This document shows positions 1-11,137 of a stretch of 64,000 nucleotides of DNA, one piece after another. The DNA comes from Crotalaria pallida. Taxonomy: Eukaryota; Streptophyta; Magnoliopsida; Fabales; Fabaceae. Numbering within the stretch: the stretch's first letter is position 1; each line of letters opens with the position of its first letter. The stretch spans positions 71,575,501 through 71,639,500 of the forward strand of contig CM075655.1 of NCBI GenBank assembly GCA_037953625.1. The letters are read 5' to 3'. The notes under the pieces were generated by a model, which was given only the letters and a program-made list of their open reading frames with translations, ran no database searches and was not told the DNA's origin. Made by a program: the position numbers and the translations under genes.

Positions 1-1
1 G

Positions 2-592
2 AAAAGAGAACCTCCACTGGTGTTACCTGCTTCCATTCCCAGGGAAATGGTGTACGAGCTTGTAGAAGAGTGGCTGAAAGAGGGAATACTGAAGGAAAGA
101 GTGGAAAAGCGTCCTCTGACATGACAGGAATACGAGGACCCTGCCTTTTGTATCTTGCATAGGCACAAGGGTCACAGGATGGTGGACTGTTATGTGATCA
201 GGGAAGTATTTCAAAAGCAACTTGCTGCAGGAAAGGTGCTGTTGCCAGAACAAGGAATTGAGGAAAGCTTGGGGACGCAACCTTTACCCAGGCACCAAGT
301 GGGTGTTATCTTGTCCGGAGAAAACCTGTTAGAAGAGATAGCAGAAGAGGAAGTCATTGAAGATGAACTTAGGAGGGGGCTGGTCAAGACAAGAGATATC
401 AGAGTACTGTTTGATCAATTACAGCTGGGTATGGATGTGAGAGCAGAAGCAGCTCAAGCTCTTGCATATGTGATTGTGAGAAGGGGGGCAACGCCAGCGT
501 TGCCCACGCTCCTCTTTCCAGGGTGGCTAAGGCGCATGCCACTGCAATCGTGTTCAGGGAGCCCCCATGACGCATCCAGGATTCTGTCATAA
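2..592 (+). pseudogene. gag C-terminal fragment (Tat gypsy)
   Basis: An open frame with an in-frame TGA at 122-124 encodes the end of a Tat-type gag. Before the stop it reads PLPREMVYELVEEWLKEG, followed by a Cys/His cluster (CILHRHKGHRMVDC) that resembles the degenerate zinc-binding region of this lineage. The rest (about residues 60-190) is acidic and variable. The frame ends at 590-592 and the protease is read in another frame that overlaps from 567, so a frameshift separates gag from pro here. In intact relatives gag and pol usually share one frame or are joined by a programmed event; here the TGA and the frame change look like decay. The N-terminal capsid region is outside the window. 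Confidence 0.6.
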
Positions 593-1233
593 CAGGTCTT
601 TGTATGTGGAAGCAGTAATAGAGGGTGTACAGGTAAGGCGTGCTATGGTGGACAACGGCTCTGGGGTAAACATTCTGCCCACCCACATCTTTGCTAAGTT
701 AGGCATACCAGGATCAAGGCTCAAGAAATCTAAAAACTGCTCTGAGTACGTTCAATGGAGACTCGGTGGAAACAAGAGCTTGTGTTGTGGTCCAATTAGA
801 AGTGGGTCCCATAAAAACTCTCAACACATTTCATATCGTAGATGGGAGCCCAAGTTACCACATGCTGTTAGGACGCCCTTGGATTCACCTACACCAGTGT
901 GTACCTTCTACTTTGCATCAATGTGTCAAGTCCTCATACAAAGGAAGAGATATTGAAATCCCAGCCACTAAAGCACCCTTTGATGCGTCAGAAATGCATC
1001 TAATTGATGCATCTGTGTTTGACGAACTTGCACCGCCAGGAACAAGCAAGGTTGAAAGGGACACCCGAATCAACATCAAAGGGAAGGAAAAAGCAACCCC
1101 AGCCAGAGAATCTGTCTTCAAGCGACTTAGTCTGCCAACCAAGGAAGGCGCCCCAAGGCCAGTGCAAACAACGAAGTTCAAGCTACAAAAGCAGCACCAC
1201 CCGCAAAGGGGGAGCAGACGGGTCATCTTATAG
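567..1233 (+). pseudogene. Retrotransposon aspartic protease (Tat gypsy), frameshifted
   Basis: The first frame (from 567) carries the active-site motif MVDNGSGVNILP, a DxGS-type aspartic protease signature followed by the expected Ile-Leu-Pro. A frameshift near 740-765 moves reading into the frame that contains YHMLLGRPWIHLHQCVPSTL, the conserved C-terminal flap region of gypsy proteases (MLLGRPWI block). A spacer rich in Lys and Pro follows until the TAG at 1,231-1,233, which is in frame with the reverse transcriptase further on. In the family this protease cuts the Gag-Pol polyprotein inside the virus-like particle. Two disruptions make it non-functional. The RT domain follows after about 60 bp in the same frame. 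Confidence 0.75.
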
Positions 1234-1293
1234 GAAATCGCGGGGCTGGCCAAGCCAAGCCTCCATGACCTGGCCAGTCCCACACTCCTTAAG

Positions 1294-2770
1294 GTGTTAA
1301 GGAGAAAGGACACCTTCAGGGCCCAAGAAGATGTTATGACTGTGCAGGGGGCAGAACTGAAGAAGAACAGAGGCTTGGAAGAGATCAATGTAGGAGGGGA
1401 AGGAGAACGCAGACCCCTATTCATTTCATCATCCCTCACTGATAAAGAAAGGGAGGACCTGAATGCTTTACTCAAAGAATATAGGGAAGTGTTTGCATGG
1501 ACTTATGAAGAGAAACCTGGACTGAACCCGAAACTAGTCACCCACAATCTAGCCGTAAGGGCGGACGCTGTGCCAGTAAAGCAAGCTGCCAGGAAATTCG
1601 ACCCAGATATTGAGAAGGCCATAAAGAGAGAAGTGGAGAAGCTGCTGAAAGCCCAATTCATCAAGCCAATACAACATCCGACTTGGTTAGCAAATGTTGT
1701 CCCCGTCAAGAAAAAGAATGGGCAGATAAGGTGCTGCGTAGATTTTAGAGATCTTAACAAAGCATGCCCAAAAGATGACTTCCCTCTGCCAAACATAGAC
1801 AACATGGTTGATGCTACTGCAATGCACGAACGCTTCTCATTCATGGATGGGTTCAGTGGGTACAACCAGATCAGAATGGCACTAAGTGATGAAGAGAAAA
1901 CTGCGTTCAGGACACCTGTGGGGAATTTCTTCTACACGGTCATGCCGTTTGGGCTTAAAAATGCAGGGGCCACCTATCAAAGGGCTATGACGACAATCTT
2001 CCACGATATGATGCATGAGATTGTGGAAGATTACGTGGATGATTTGGTGGTAAAGTCCAAGAAGAAGGAACAACACATGGAACATCTGAAGGCCGTCTTT
2101 GAGAGGTGCAAAAAATACTAACCGAAGATGAACCCGTTGAAATGTAAATTTGGAGTGTCATCAGGAGAATTTCTTGGCTTTGTGGTACACAAGGAAGGGA
2201 TCTCAGCTGCAGAAGACAAGGTACAAGGTACAAGCTATAAGGGATCTGAGAGAGCCCAAAACTCAAAAAGAACTGCAACAGATGATGGGAAGATTGGGAT
2301 ATATACGAAGATTAGGAGAGCTCCTAGGGTCAATGAGAAAGCTTTTAAAAGGCAAAGAGGCATTCAAATGGGAAAGAGAACATCAAGAAGCCTTGGATAG
2401 AATCAAGAAGACACTCATGTCTCCCCTGATCATGATTCCCCCACAGAAAGGTGTCCCCCTTAGAGTTTACCTAGCCACCACCAAAATAGCAATCAGTGGA
2501 CTCCTTGCCCAAGAGGTAGATGGTTCAGAGCGTCCTATTGCATACTGGATTCGAATGCTTAAATACGCCGAGGCCAGGTACTCAACACAGGAGAGGCAGT
2601 GTCTAGCTTTGATCTATGTGTCTCAAAAATATAGGTACTATTTCCAAGCACACTCTGTACATGCCATGACCAAATCAGCAGGGATCAAGCATTTGCTACA
2701 AGGGGCTGATCTAACAGGGAGAGTAAGAAAATGGGCATTTACACTCACAGATTACACTCACAGATTATGA
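1294..2770 (+). pseudogene. Reverse transcriptase and RNase H (Tat gypsy), broken
   Basis: The RT fingers and palm are clear: VVPVKKKNGQIRCCVDFRDL, NKACPKDDFPLP, the FSGYNQI block, VMPFGLKNAGATYQ, and the catalytic YVDD box (about 2,030-2,045). The CPKDDFPLPNID sequence is typical of Tat/Athila RTs. A TAA at 2,119-2,121 interrupts the frame just after the palm, and a frameshift near 2,220 moves the thumb/connection and the first RNase H (AYWIRMLKYAEARYSTQERQ) into another frame, which ends at 2,770. The product would copy element RNA to cDNA in cytoplasmic particles. The stop and frameshift make this copy inactive. A second RNase H follows 10 bp later. Confidence 0.85.
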
Positions 2771-2780
2771 GATATAGCTA

Positions 2781-3455
2781 GTGACGCCTACCGCTTTGAA
2801 GAGCCAAGCCTTGGTGGACCTGATCGCCGTATGTGCCACAAATGAAGAAGAAGGGTCCGAAGAGATGGTTAACATGGTCGAAGAGGAAGAAACTTGGACA
2901 CTCATGTTTGATGGCTCTCCTTCTTGTCCAACAGGGGGGGCAGGTGTGGTGTTGTCAAATAGAAAGGGAGAAGAATTGACATTTGCGTTCCAGCTTGATT
3001 TCCCCTACACCAACAACGAGGCCGAATATGAGGCCCTCCTGTTGGGGCTGAAAATAGCTAAAAAGTTGGGAATTAGCAGTGTGATAGTGAAAGGGGATTC
3101 AAACTTGGTGATCCGACAATTGAAAGGGGAATATGGCATGAAAGAGTCCTCACTGGTGCTTTGCAGAGAAAGGGCCTTGGAAGTCATGGAAAAATTCAGG
3201 GTAAAGTCGCTAGAGCACGTGCCCAGATCTGAAAACAGGAAAGCGGATGCTCTGGCCACTTTGGGGAGCAAGATCATGATGAAAGGAGAAGAGCAGGCAG
3301 TCCACCTCAGAAGGGAGCAACAGTCCCAAGTAAAAGAAAGAAAGACAGAAAAAGAACCCAAAGATGATTGGAGGACGCCAGTCAGGAAGGAATTGAAGAG
3401 CAAAATGTTGACCAAAGCGTCCAGGGACTTCTGTCTGGTGAAGGGAGTTCTCTAA
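2781..3455 (+). pseudogene. Second, archaeal-type RNase H (Tat gypsy)
   Basis: The domain has the order expected of the extra RNase H of Tat elements: WTLMFDGSPSCPTGGAGVVL (first Asp), NNEAEYEALLLGL (Glu), KGDSNLVIRQLKGEY (second Asp) and SENRKADALATLGS (last Asp). This domain is known from Tat elements and resembles archaeal/plant RNH1 folds; the RT-linked RNase H lies just upstream, so the element carried two. The domain itself is unbroken over about 225 codons, but a TAA at 3,453-3,455 separates it from integrase in the same frame. The C-terminal 60 residues are charged and probably a linker. Confidence 0.85.
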
Positions 3456-4916
3456 AAGAGAAATAGGGAGGGACTCCTCATGAAATGCGTGGCAGAGGAA
3501 GAAGGACTGAAGAAGATGGCCCAGTTGCACGAGAGTATTTGTGGACAAGTGGGACCTGGATTGTATTGACGCTTGCAAAGAATTGGTGTGTTTTGGCCCA
3601 CCATGAAGACACACTGTGATTCCTTGCAAAACTTTTGTGCTCAATGTCAGGATTGCAAAGAAGAAGTTGAAGTCCACCTCGCAGATACAGAATGGATCCA
3701 TCCCATCAAGGAGTACTTGGAACATGGGATCTTACCAGGAGATCATATGAAAGCCGAAAAGATAAGAAAGAAAGCTGATAGGTACTTTTGTGACAAGGGG
3801 GAGCTATTCAGAAAGAACTTTGCAGGGTAAGTTTTGAGATGCTTGAAGAAGATTGATCAAGAGAAGGTAATGGAAGAAGTCCATAGAGGGCCTTGTGGGA
3901 GACACCAAGGGGGAAGAGCGCTGTATGAAGAACTCATAAGGATGGGATATTTCTGGCCAACAATCAGGGAAGACTCCACCGATTTTGTGAAGAGATGCGA
4001 ATAGTGTCAAAAGCATGGACACAAGATCCACGTGCCAGCAAACAGTATGAGGAGTCTGAGCGCCCCTTATCCCTTCCATACTTGGTGCATAGACTTCATG
4101 GGACTCATAGATCCCCCATCTAGGGGAAGAAAATGGATCCTAGTAGCTACTGAACACTCAACAAAGTGGGTTGAAGCTATTGGGTGCAAGAGAGCGGATG
4201 CGGACACTACTGTCCAGTTCATAAGGGATAATATCATATGCCGCTTCGGATTGCCCAAAAGGATTGTATCAGACAATGACACCCATTTTGTCAATAAGAA
4301 GGTGGAAAAGATCCTGGAAGAATATGGGGTCACCCATCACAAGTCCACCCCCTACTATCCCCAAGCAAATGGTCAGGCAGAATCTACCAATAAGGCGTTG
4401 ATCAGGATTCTATCAAGGACAGTGGAGGATTCACCTCAACAGTGGAGTGAATATTTGCCTCTGACTTTATGGTCCTATCGTGTTACGAAGCATGGCACGA
4501 CAAAGGCGTCCCCATTTTCTCTGGTCTATGGAGCAGAAGCAACGTTGCCAGCAGAGGTGTTAGTGCCTTCAGCACGCATGATCACACAGAATGAGGAAGG
4601 TGCCATAGAAAGAGTTGAAGCAGTGGAAGGCATGAGAATCAGAGCGCAGGACGAGTTACTCAAGCATCAACGAAGAATCATGTTGGCCTATGAGAAGATG
4701 GTAAGGCCCAGGATGTTTGCAGAAGGAGAACTAGTCCTAAAAGCCTCTGATGCTGTCATGAGGAATGCCCGTACTAGCAAATGGACACCCCAGTGGGAAG
4801 GCCCATAAATTGTGCAAGAGGCACACCCCAGTGGCTATTGTCATCTGCTAGAGCCAGAATCACAGAAAAAAGTAGGCCCCCTGAACTTTAAATACATCAA
4901 AAAGTATTATCCATAG
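3456..4916 (+). pseudogene. Integrase (Tat gypsy) with two zinc-finger modules, four in-frame stops
   Basis: The frame continues from the second RNase H and is interrupted by TGA at 3,567-3,569, TAA at 3,828-3,830, TAG at 4,002-4,004 and TAA at 4,806-4,808, ending at TAG 4,914-4,916. There are two HHCC-like modules: one with FWPTMKTHCDSLQNFCAQC (about 3,590-3,650), and one with VHRGPCGRHQGG, YFWPTIRED and a C-x2-C (about 3,880-4,010) whose spacer codon is a stop. The DDE catalytic core is intact in sequence: IDFMG, SDNDTHF and the Glu in GQAEST. Integrase would insert element cDNA in the nucleus. Four stops make this a pseudogene. Confidence 0.85.
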
Positions 4917-5029
4917 CATGTAGGTACTGATGTTTTGTATGCCACCTTTTGGAACACATGAATGAATGAATCAGATGTTATCCAGTAAAAGAGGTGTTTC
5001 TTTTTTTAAAAAAAAATTGTAATGTGCTC

Positions 5030-5455
5030 AAACATGGCACTCTGAATCCGTGAAGTTGCACCCTGATATGCACGAGAGCGCCCTGATATGTGCAAAAAAC
5101 TTAAGTTGCACCCTGATATGCGCAAGAGCGCCCTGATATGTGCAACCTAAGTATAAATAAAAGACTGCACCCTGATATGCCCGAGAGGGCCCTGATATGT
5201 GCAAAAAACTTAAGTTGCACCCTGATATGCGCAAAAGCGCCCTGATATGTGCATCCTACGTATAAATAAAAGATTGCACCCTGATATGTGCCAAAGCACC
5301 CTAATATGTGCAACCTGATTACCTGAATATAAATCAAGAAATTGCACCCTGATATGTGCGAAAGCACCCTGATATGTGCAACCTGAATATGAATCAAAAA
5401 TTGCACCCTAATATGTGCAAAAGCACCCTGATATGTGCAAATCAAAGACTGAAAA
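5030..5455 (+). repeat. Tandem repeat in the 3' region of the Tat element
   Basis: Roughly seven degenerate units of about 55-65 bp. Each holds two copies of a CCCTGATATGTGC-like core, one preceded by TTGCAC and followed by GCAA, so that TTGCAC and GTGCAA can pair around the loop CCTGATAT. Spacers such as CTAAGTATAAATAAAAG recur between units. There is no coding potential. Tat/Ogre elements are known to carry variable tandem repeats in this position, and these have been proposed as a source of satellite DNA. Confidence 0.85.
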
Positions 5456-5920
5456 GTGTACCCAGTTCTATGTATCATAAAATAAAAACAGGTCTGATGA
5501 AATGTTTCAGTACAAGCACCCAGAGAAACACTGTGCAAAAAAAAAAAGAGGGGGGAAAAAAGAGAAAGAAAAAGAAAAAAGAAGAGAAAGAAAAGGAAGA
5601 GAAGAAGAAAAGAAGGGAAGATTCTATTCAAAGGAGCAGAAAAGGAAAAGCCTGTTTAAAAAGCAAGAAATACAAGAAATGCATGCAATCAAAGACTTCA
5701 AGCCAAAAGGAGACTGCAAGCCTGTTCAAATACAGCAGGAAAAGGAAGACTTCAAGAGGCCATTCCTCAAAAGCCAAGTCTAGATGCAGCATAATCAAAA
5801 CAGAAACAGTGATAAAGCAAATACAAAGGTCCTACGAATCCAACAAAAGTAGAGCAGAAGTAGCAAAATACAAGGGTCCCAACAGTTTTCAACAGCAAAG
5901 TGAAACAACAAACACAACAA
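5456..5920. other. Purine-rich low-complexity stretch, non-coding
   Basis: After the tandem repeats the + strand becomes strongly A/G-rich (5,536-5,620 is almost only A and G), then A-rich to 5,920. A reading frame crosses it but encodes only a Lys/Glu-rich low-complexity string with no recognisable domain. Because it ends against the stop of the antisense gene at 5,921, it may act as that gene's 3' flank. I see no promoter or RNA gene. Confidence 0.5.
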
Positions 5921-8900
5921 TTACATCCTAAAAAGAGCACCTAGAGAAGAAGCCTTGCAAATAGCAGCATAAGACTCTTGTTGAGAATCCAATTCAGCAA
6001 GATCAGCTTTCACACTTGTCAGATCAATAGTGGCCTTGGAAAAAGTAACAGAAATGTCATTGATCAAGCTTTCCAAATCAGCACGACGCTCTAGCAAGAG
6101 CTTTTCTTTGCAACAAAAGTTCCCTCATCAAAGGGAGGGCGTTGACCCTCCACCTGCTTAATTGCATTGTCAAGCCAAGACCCCGAATATTGATGAAGCC
6201 TGAGAGTTAGCAGATAATCCAACAGAAAAGATTTCTGGTCCCAAGAAAAGGAATCCACATCTTGGTTCACAGTGAGCTTTAACACATGTAGCATGGTATG
6301 AAGTCCAGTTTCATTAAAGACCTGAGGCAAATGCAGTCCAGGTAGCACCAAATCCGAATGAGCATGAAAAAATGAACTCAAGAGTGCTATGTCTTCATCA
6401 GGAAGAGGCTTAGCCATTTTCAAAGACAACAATGCTATAAAGAGAAAAGACAAGAGAACAATGAGTATGCAAAAACAAAAGAAAAAATAAAATAAGCAAC
6501 AGTGAAGGTACTTACGGAAAGAAGCAATACTGGAAGCAGCACCGGGAGCAACTTCAGTTTGAGGGGGAACACCTTGAGCAGAGGATGAGCCGATGATAGT
6601 ATGAGGCGGGACTTTTTGAACAGGATCAGGGGTAGCAACAGTCTTAGCCCTTTGAGAAGAAGCAGGAGTAGCAACAGTCTCAACAGTCTCAGCCCTTTGA
6701 GAAGAGGCAGGAGTAGCAACAGTTTCAGTCCTTTGAGAAGAAATAGGAGTAACAGTAATGTGAGGGGCACTCTCACGAACAGGGGAATCAAAAACAACGC
6801 CCCTTGGAGAAACAGAGCCACCAGCTGGAGCGTCTTCCGCAGGAGGGGACTTTGAAGCAGCATCTTCAGGAAGGGTCCCAGGGTCCACATTCATAGGTGA
6901 CCCCAAGGGAGAAAGAGTGGCAAGAGGTTCAACTTCCAGAGGAATAGGAGTCTCACCCTCAACAAAGTTACCAGAAGCAGAACCAGACGAAATGTATTCA
7001 GAAACAGGGGTACCTTTGGATTTGGGCTTGGGAGCAACAAACCTAGGTGGAGAGCGAGCAGATGGAACCTTCACTTTGGCAGCAGAAGCAGGGTGCTTAG
7101 CCTTGGGAGTATCTATTAGAAATAAAAAAAGCATTAAGAATATAACAGCATATAAGCAAGGAAGAAATGATACTGTAAGCAACAAGGAAAATAAATAACA
7201 CAAGAAGGTAAGACAACACAAGGAAGAAGATAGCAGGGAAGTTTGGCTTTAGAAAGAAAAGGAAAATCGAACCAGAGAGGACAGGATCAGCAGAATGCTT
7301 TTCCCCTAACACCCCATCATGAGAAGAACCAGTGTTGGAAGAAGGAGGAGATGACTGATGACCCCCAGAAGAAAGAGCCTTAGCATCCTGGACCACTCGA
7401 TCATCCTCAGAAGATGAATAGTGAGCTGCAATGGACGCACCAGTATCATCCTCTTCTTCATCCACTAAGTCAATATGATCAGGAGTGGAAAGGGTCGGAG
7501 AAGAAACGCGGGCCATCAAGCGAAGTGAGCGTCGGGAGGGAGTAGAAGCTGGGGCGCTTCCTTTTGTCTTAGAAGGAAGACTTGAAGTCTTTTTAACAAC
7601 AGAGGGCTTTGGGATTGGGGGACCAGAGGTAGAAGCCTTCTGCTTACCTTTTTTTGTGGCAGTAGAAGCGGAAGGGGAAGATGCCGGAGTTTTCCTTTTG
7701 CGAGTTTGAGGAGCAGAATCAGTTGCACCTAAAAGTAAGCAAAATGTCACATACACAAGATCAGAACAATAAATAAACAGTCTGAGCATAAAATAAAAAT
7801 GAAAGAAAGGAAGCATTGGTAAGAGCAAAGAGTACCTTTCTTCAAAGGGGTAGCATAATAAGGGTGCATAAAGGAAATGGGCACAACTGAAGGAGTGATG
7901 AGATTAGGGGTTGCCTCAAAGCTACGAAGACGCTGTAACACACCGTGATGAGAGTCTAGCCAGCTTTGGAGGACACTGCCAGTGAGAGTAGGGTAAATGT
8001 AGAAAGGAAAAAGGTCCTTCGAATCTGAATCCCCGGAAGTACGAAAGAGCACTGACTGCAGAGCCGCTTCCACCCCTATAGGAGCAACATGGAGGCCGCA
8101 AGGAGGCTGATCCCAACCAAGTTGACGTGCAACCCTATCCGGTCTATAGGCATATGGCCATAAGGCTCCTCCATGTGCACTTTTGTTATCAGTAGGGACG
8201 AATCCAGGCAGACGACGTGGAGTAAGAATCAAGTTCCAGAGATCAGTGACGCCTTCTGATTTCTTTGAGGCATCATTCCTGGCTGCAAAGAGAAACCTGT
8301 CATTGGTATAAAGGTCATGAAGCTGCTCTCCAGAAGGAAACAATGGCTTAGCATAAGGATGAAATGAGAAGCTTCCTTCATCATCAATCACATTGACCAA
8401 ATGACACATCGGTTTTCCCTGAGACCAGTGCCACGACCTAATTTTGAGAGTCAGCATCAGCAACAGCTTCTTCACCAACAGCAACCTCAGCACCCTCAGC
8501 AGCGCCCTCAACATCATCTTTTTCACCAACATCCTCGAGTTTGGGCCCATCCAGACCAAATTTTGGGAAGTGTTCAAACAGAAAATGTTGCAGGAAAGTC
8601 AAATCCAGATAATAGTTTATAGGAAAGCGTCCATAGGAATTGCTCAATTGCTCTCTAATTTGGTCTAGTCTCGCATATAAACCACCAAGATATAATGATG
8701 ATAAGGAAAGATGGACTCCCTGTGACAACATGCTAGCAAAAACAAACACAGAGGGGCTCACGGATTCCCACGGCGGGCCAGGAAAGACATAGCGGCTAAG
8801 CCAAAATGCGATGAAGCCTGCTCTGTATAGACCCTCATCAAGGACATGACCAGATTCAAAGTTGTCACCACAAATTTCACCAAAGAAATACCTCACCCAA

Positions 8901-9757
8901 TTGGCAAAGGTATGTTTCAAAGAAATCTTTTTACCTGAATGCTGGCCCTTTGAAGCAGACCTGCCAGCACCCATTCCCTTCGAAGAAGACCCTTTCCTCT
9001 GCGATAGAATGTCACGAGAATGCTTAGCATTAAGAACTATGACAGCTTTCAATTCCCTTGCCATGTCGAAAAATTTCTCATCGATATCAGAAAGAGAGAG
9101 ATCAGAATCACCAAAAGAGGGTAGTTTCATAAGGACGATTACATCTTCCAAAGATGGGGTAAACTCCCCCCATGCAGTAATGAAGGTGTGAGTAGTTGAG
9201 CACCAACGCTGCACAAGCATGTGAAGATCAGCCACTCTCTTGCATACACTGAGTTTGGTAGAAATCTTAATGGCCTCAACAATCCCTGTACTCTCCAGAA
9301 TCTCAACGAATGAAGGATCATCCTTGAAAACAGAAGCAACCCATTCGGCCCAACCACCAGTCACACTGAGCCTCATATAGAACCGAACTTCCGACCAGGG
9401 GAATTCCGCCCTCAACAAACGGGACCGAAGCAGTGTTGGGCCTAAAGTCTTGTTGTCAACATCAGTTACATGTGAAGTTTTCAGATGGGCAAATTCTTCT
9501 GAGACAACAGTAGCCTTCGAAGGGAAGTTATGAAACAAATTACCAAACTTGGGTGGACCTTCGAATGGAGGAGAAGGGCGAGGAACGTCTACCCAACGCC
9601 GATAGCCTTGCTCCACAGGCTCAGATCGTGGAGGAGGGAGATCGTTCAAGATGAAAATGGAGATGGGTTGGGGGGACGTCCCCTCATCACCAACATATTC
9701 AGAGGTATCAGACTCCAGATCTTCACCAGAGGAAGTCACAGCACTTGAACGAGCCAT
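5921..9757 (-). pseudogene. Antisense spliced gene with plant mobile domain (PMD), inside Tat element
   Basis: Model: complement(join(5921..6434, 6516..7112, 7273..7728, 7836..9757)). The start ATG at 9,757 has a good context (CCCATGGC). All three introns (107, 160 and 81 bp) are GT-AG, all fall in phase 1, and splicing keeps the frame, which is strong evidence for a real spliced gene. Exon 1 encodes a plant-mobile-domain/aminotransferase-like fold (WCSTTHTFITAWGEFTPSLE, then DVIVLMKLPSFGDSDL; later YRAGFIAFWLSRYVFP). Exons 2 and 3 are Ser/Pro/Thr-rich with repeated SSQRxETVATPA. Exon 4 is mostly helical. Frameshifts near 8,441-8,450 and 6,100-6,110 break this copy. PMD proteins are related to host silencing factors of the MAIL1/MAIN type and to transposon proteins; the role here is unknown. 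Confidence 0.75.
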
Positions 9758-10008
9758 GGGGTTGGAAACGGTTTTGGGTAAGGGAAAGAAAAAGGGGCTA
9801 CTGTGAGAAAGAGAAGGAGGAAAGTATTTCAAAATGAGAGGTGGAGGAATGTGACAACGTGAGGGCATATTTGAAGAATAACGTTAGAAATGAGTGGAGG
9901 CACGGTTACCAACTGCAACAGACACGTTTCACGCGATAAGGGGCTGGAGAGAAGTAGGCATGTAGGCTACTTAGGTTTGCATTTGAAAAAAATAGGATTA
10001 TTTCAAAT

Positions 10009-10020
10009 ACAAAAAGGGGC
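10009..10020 (+). promoter_or_regulatory. Polypurine tract of Tat element
   Basis: ACAAAAAGGGGC lies directly before the inferred 3' LTR start. In this class the tract primes plus-strand DNA synthesis. The next bases are TATTATTT rather than TG, which could be a decayed TGTTATTT. The boundary therefore rests on position and on the LTR features that follow. Confidence 0.5.
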
Positions 10021-10828
10021 TATTATTTAGGATGGGAAAAATAAATAGCTATTGCGCCAAGACCCGTCAGAAGGAAAACAAAAAGAAAGGGGAAGCTTCA
10101 AATGGCCCATGAGAATTATCTCAACCCAAGGCAGGACCCCACACCAACAATGGCAGAAAACGTGGAAGCGTCCTCCGATCAGAGCGTCCCCAACCCACAA
10201 CACTCATCTAAGGCTGAACAAGGTCCTGAGAAGTCATCCCAGCTAAGTCACCCCTCCTTGGGCCCAACGCTCAATCAACCATGTCAATCAGAATGCCACA
10301 AATGGGAAAGATGCCATTTCACTCAAGTGCCAAATGTAGTATGTTGAGGGAAGAAGATGTTATTCCACTCAAGAGGAAAAGGCACTGTTCATCTCCCCTA
10401 CCAAGAATGAAGGAAGCAACGACCAGTGGGTAATGAAGGGAATATCACAATGCCCATCAGACAAAGAGAAGGCCAAACTTGAAGACCAAGACATAAGACC
10501 TCTATATAGAGATCACAACTGATAGCTGAAAAAGGCAAGCCAACACAAGCTAAAGCAAGTAAACACAAATCCACCATATTCAGAAGGTTACAACGATGCA
10601 ACCAGGGAGAAACCTTAGGGAGTTTGGGGATGGAAAACAGAGAGCGTCCTAGAAAATACTTAGCCATTGTATATTTTATCATCTGATAATTACACCCCCA
10701 TTACTCCTTGTACTTCTCTCTCAGTAAATCAATAAAAGAAGCCTTGATTTCGCTAAGTCTACAAACCCATCCCTTTATTTTGCATTCCTGTTATTTTCCT
10801 TGCAAAATATAAATTCCTGGCAGAAACA
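10021..10828 (+). repeat. 3' LTR of Tat element
   Basis: About 808 bp after the polypurine tract, ending in CCTGGCAGAAACA. It holds a TATA box (TATATA, 10,503-10,508) and a late AATAAAA polyadenylation-type signal at 10,731-10,737, spaced as expected for U3-R-U5. The 5' LTR is outside the window, so no LTR pair comparison was possible and the left edge is uncertain by some tens of bases. Confidence 0.55.
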
Positions 10829-11137
10829 AGTAGTTTTATTTTTTGAAACTTTGCAAATGTACTTTAATATTACAATTTCAACCTTTTAACTTGCTTTGAA
10901 AATTTGTCAATATATTGTTTCACATTAATGAAGAAAGGGCAAATAAGAGAAAAACATAATAAATACCTAAAAAAATACAAAATAATTTATAAATAAAACT
11001 AACAAATTTTTTTAGAAAGCAACTTATAAATAAGATCAAATATATATAAATCCTAATTTACAAGTTACCTAAACTAATTCACATAAAAAAAATAGTTCGA
11101 ATTTAATCTCAAATTTGTCCAAAATATATGTCAGCAT
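10829..11137. other. AT-rich intergenic stretch
   Basis: Very A/T-rich sequence between the Tat 3' LTR and the hAT-like element. I see no ORF, RNA gene or repeat that I can name. Confidence 0.5.

Larger units (their letters stand above)
1..10828 (+). mobile_element. Ty3/gypsy Tat-lineage LTR retrotransposon, 3' part
   Basis: In order on the + strand are the gag end, protease, reverse transcriptase with its own RNase H, a second archaeal-type RNase H, integrase, a long 3' non-coding region with tandem repeats, an antisense gene, a polypurine tract and a 3' LTR. The extra RNase H domain and the long 3' region with additional ORFs are hallmarks of the Tat (Ogre/Retand-like) lineage; this is family knowledge. 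The 5' LTR, primer site and most of gag lie before base 1. Every pol domain carries stops or frameshifts, so this copy cannot make its own proteins. The right end is placed at the CA at 10,828. A target-site duplication cannot be checked because the left flank is outside the window. Confidence 0.88.

Noticed and set aside
5356..5931. A 191-codon Lys-rich frame on the + strand
   Set aside because: It crosses the tandem repeats and an A/G low-complexity run. The Lys/Glu string reflects base composition only.
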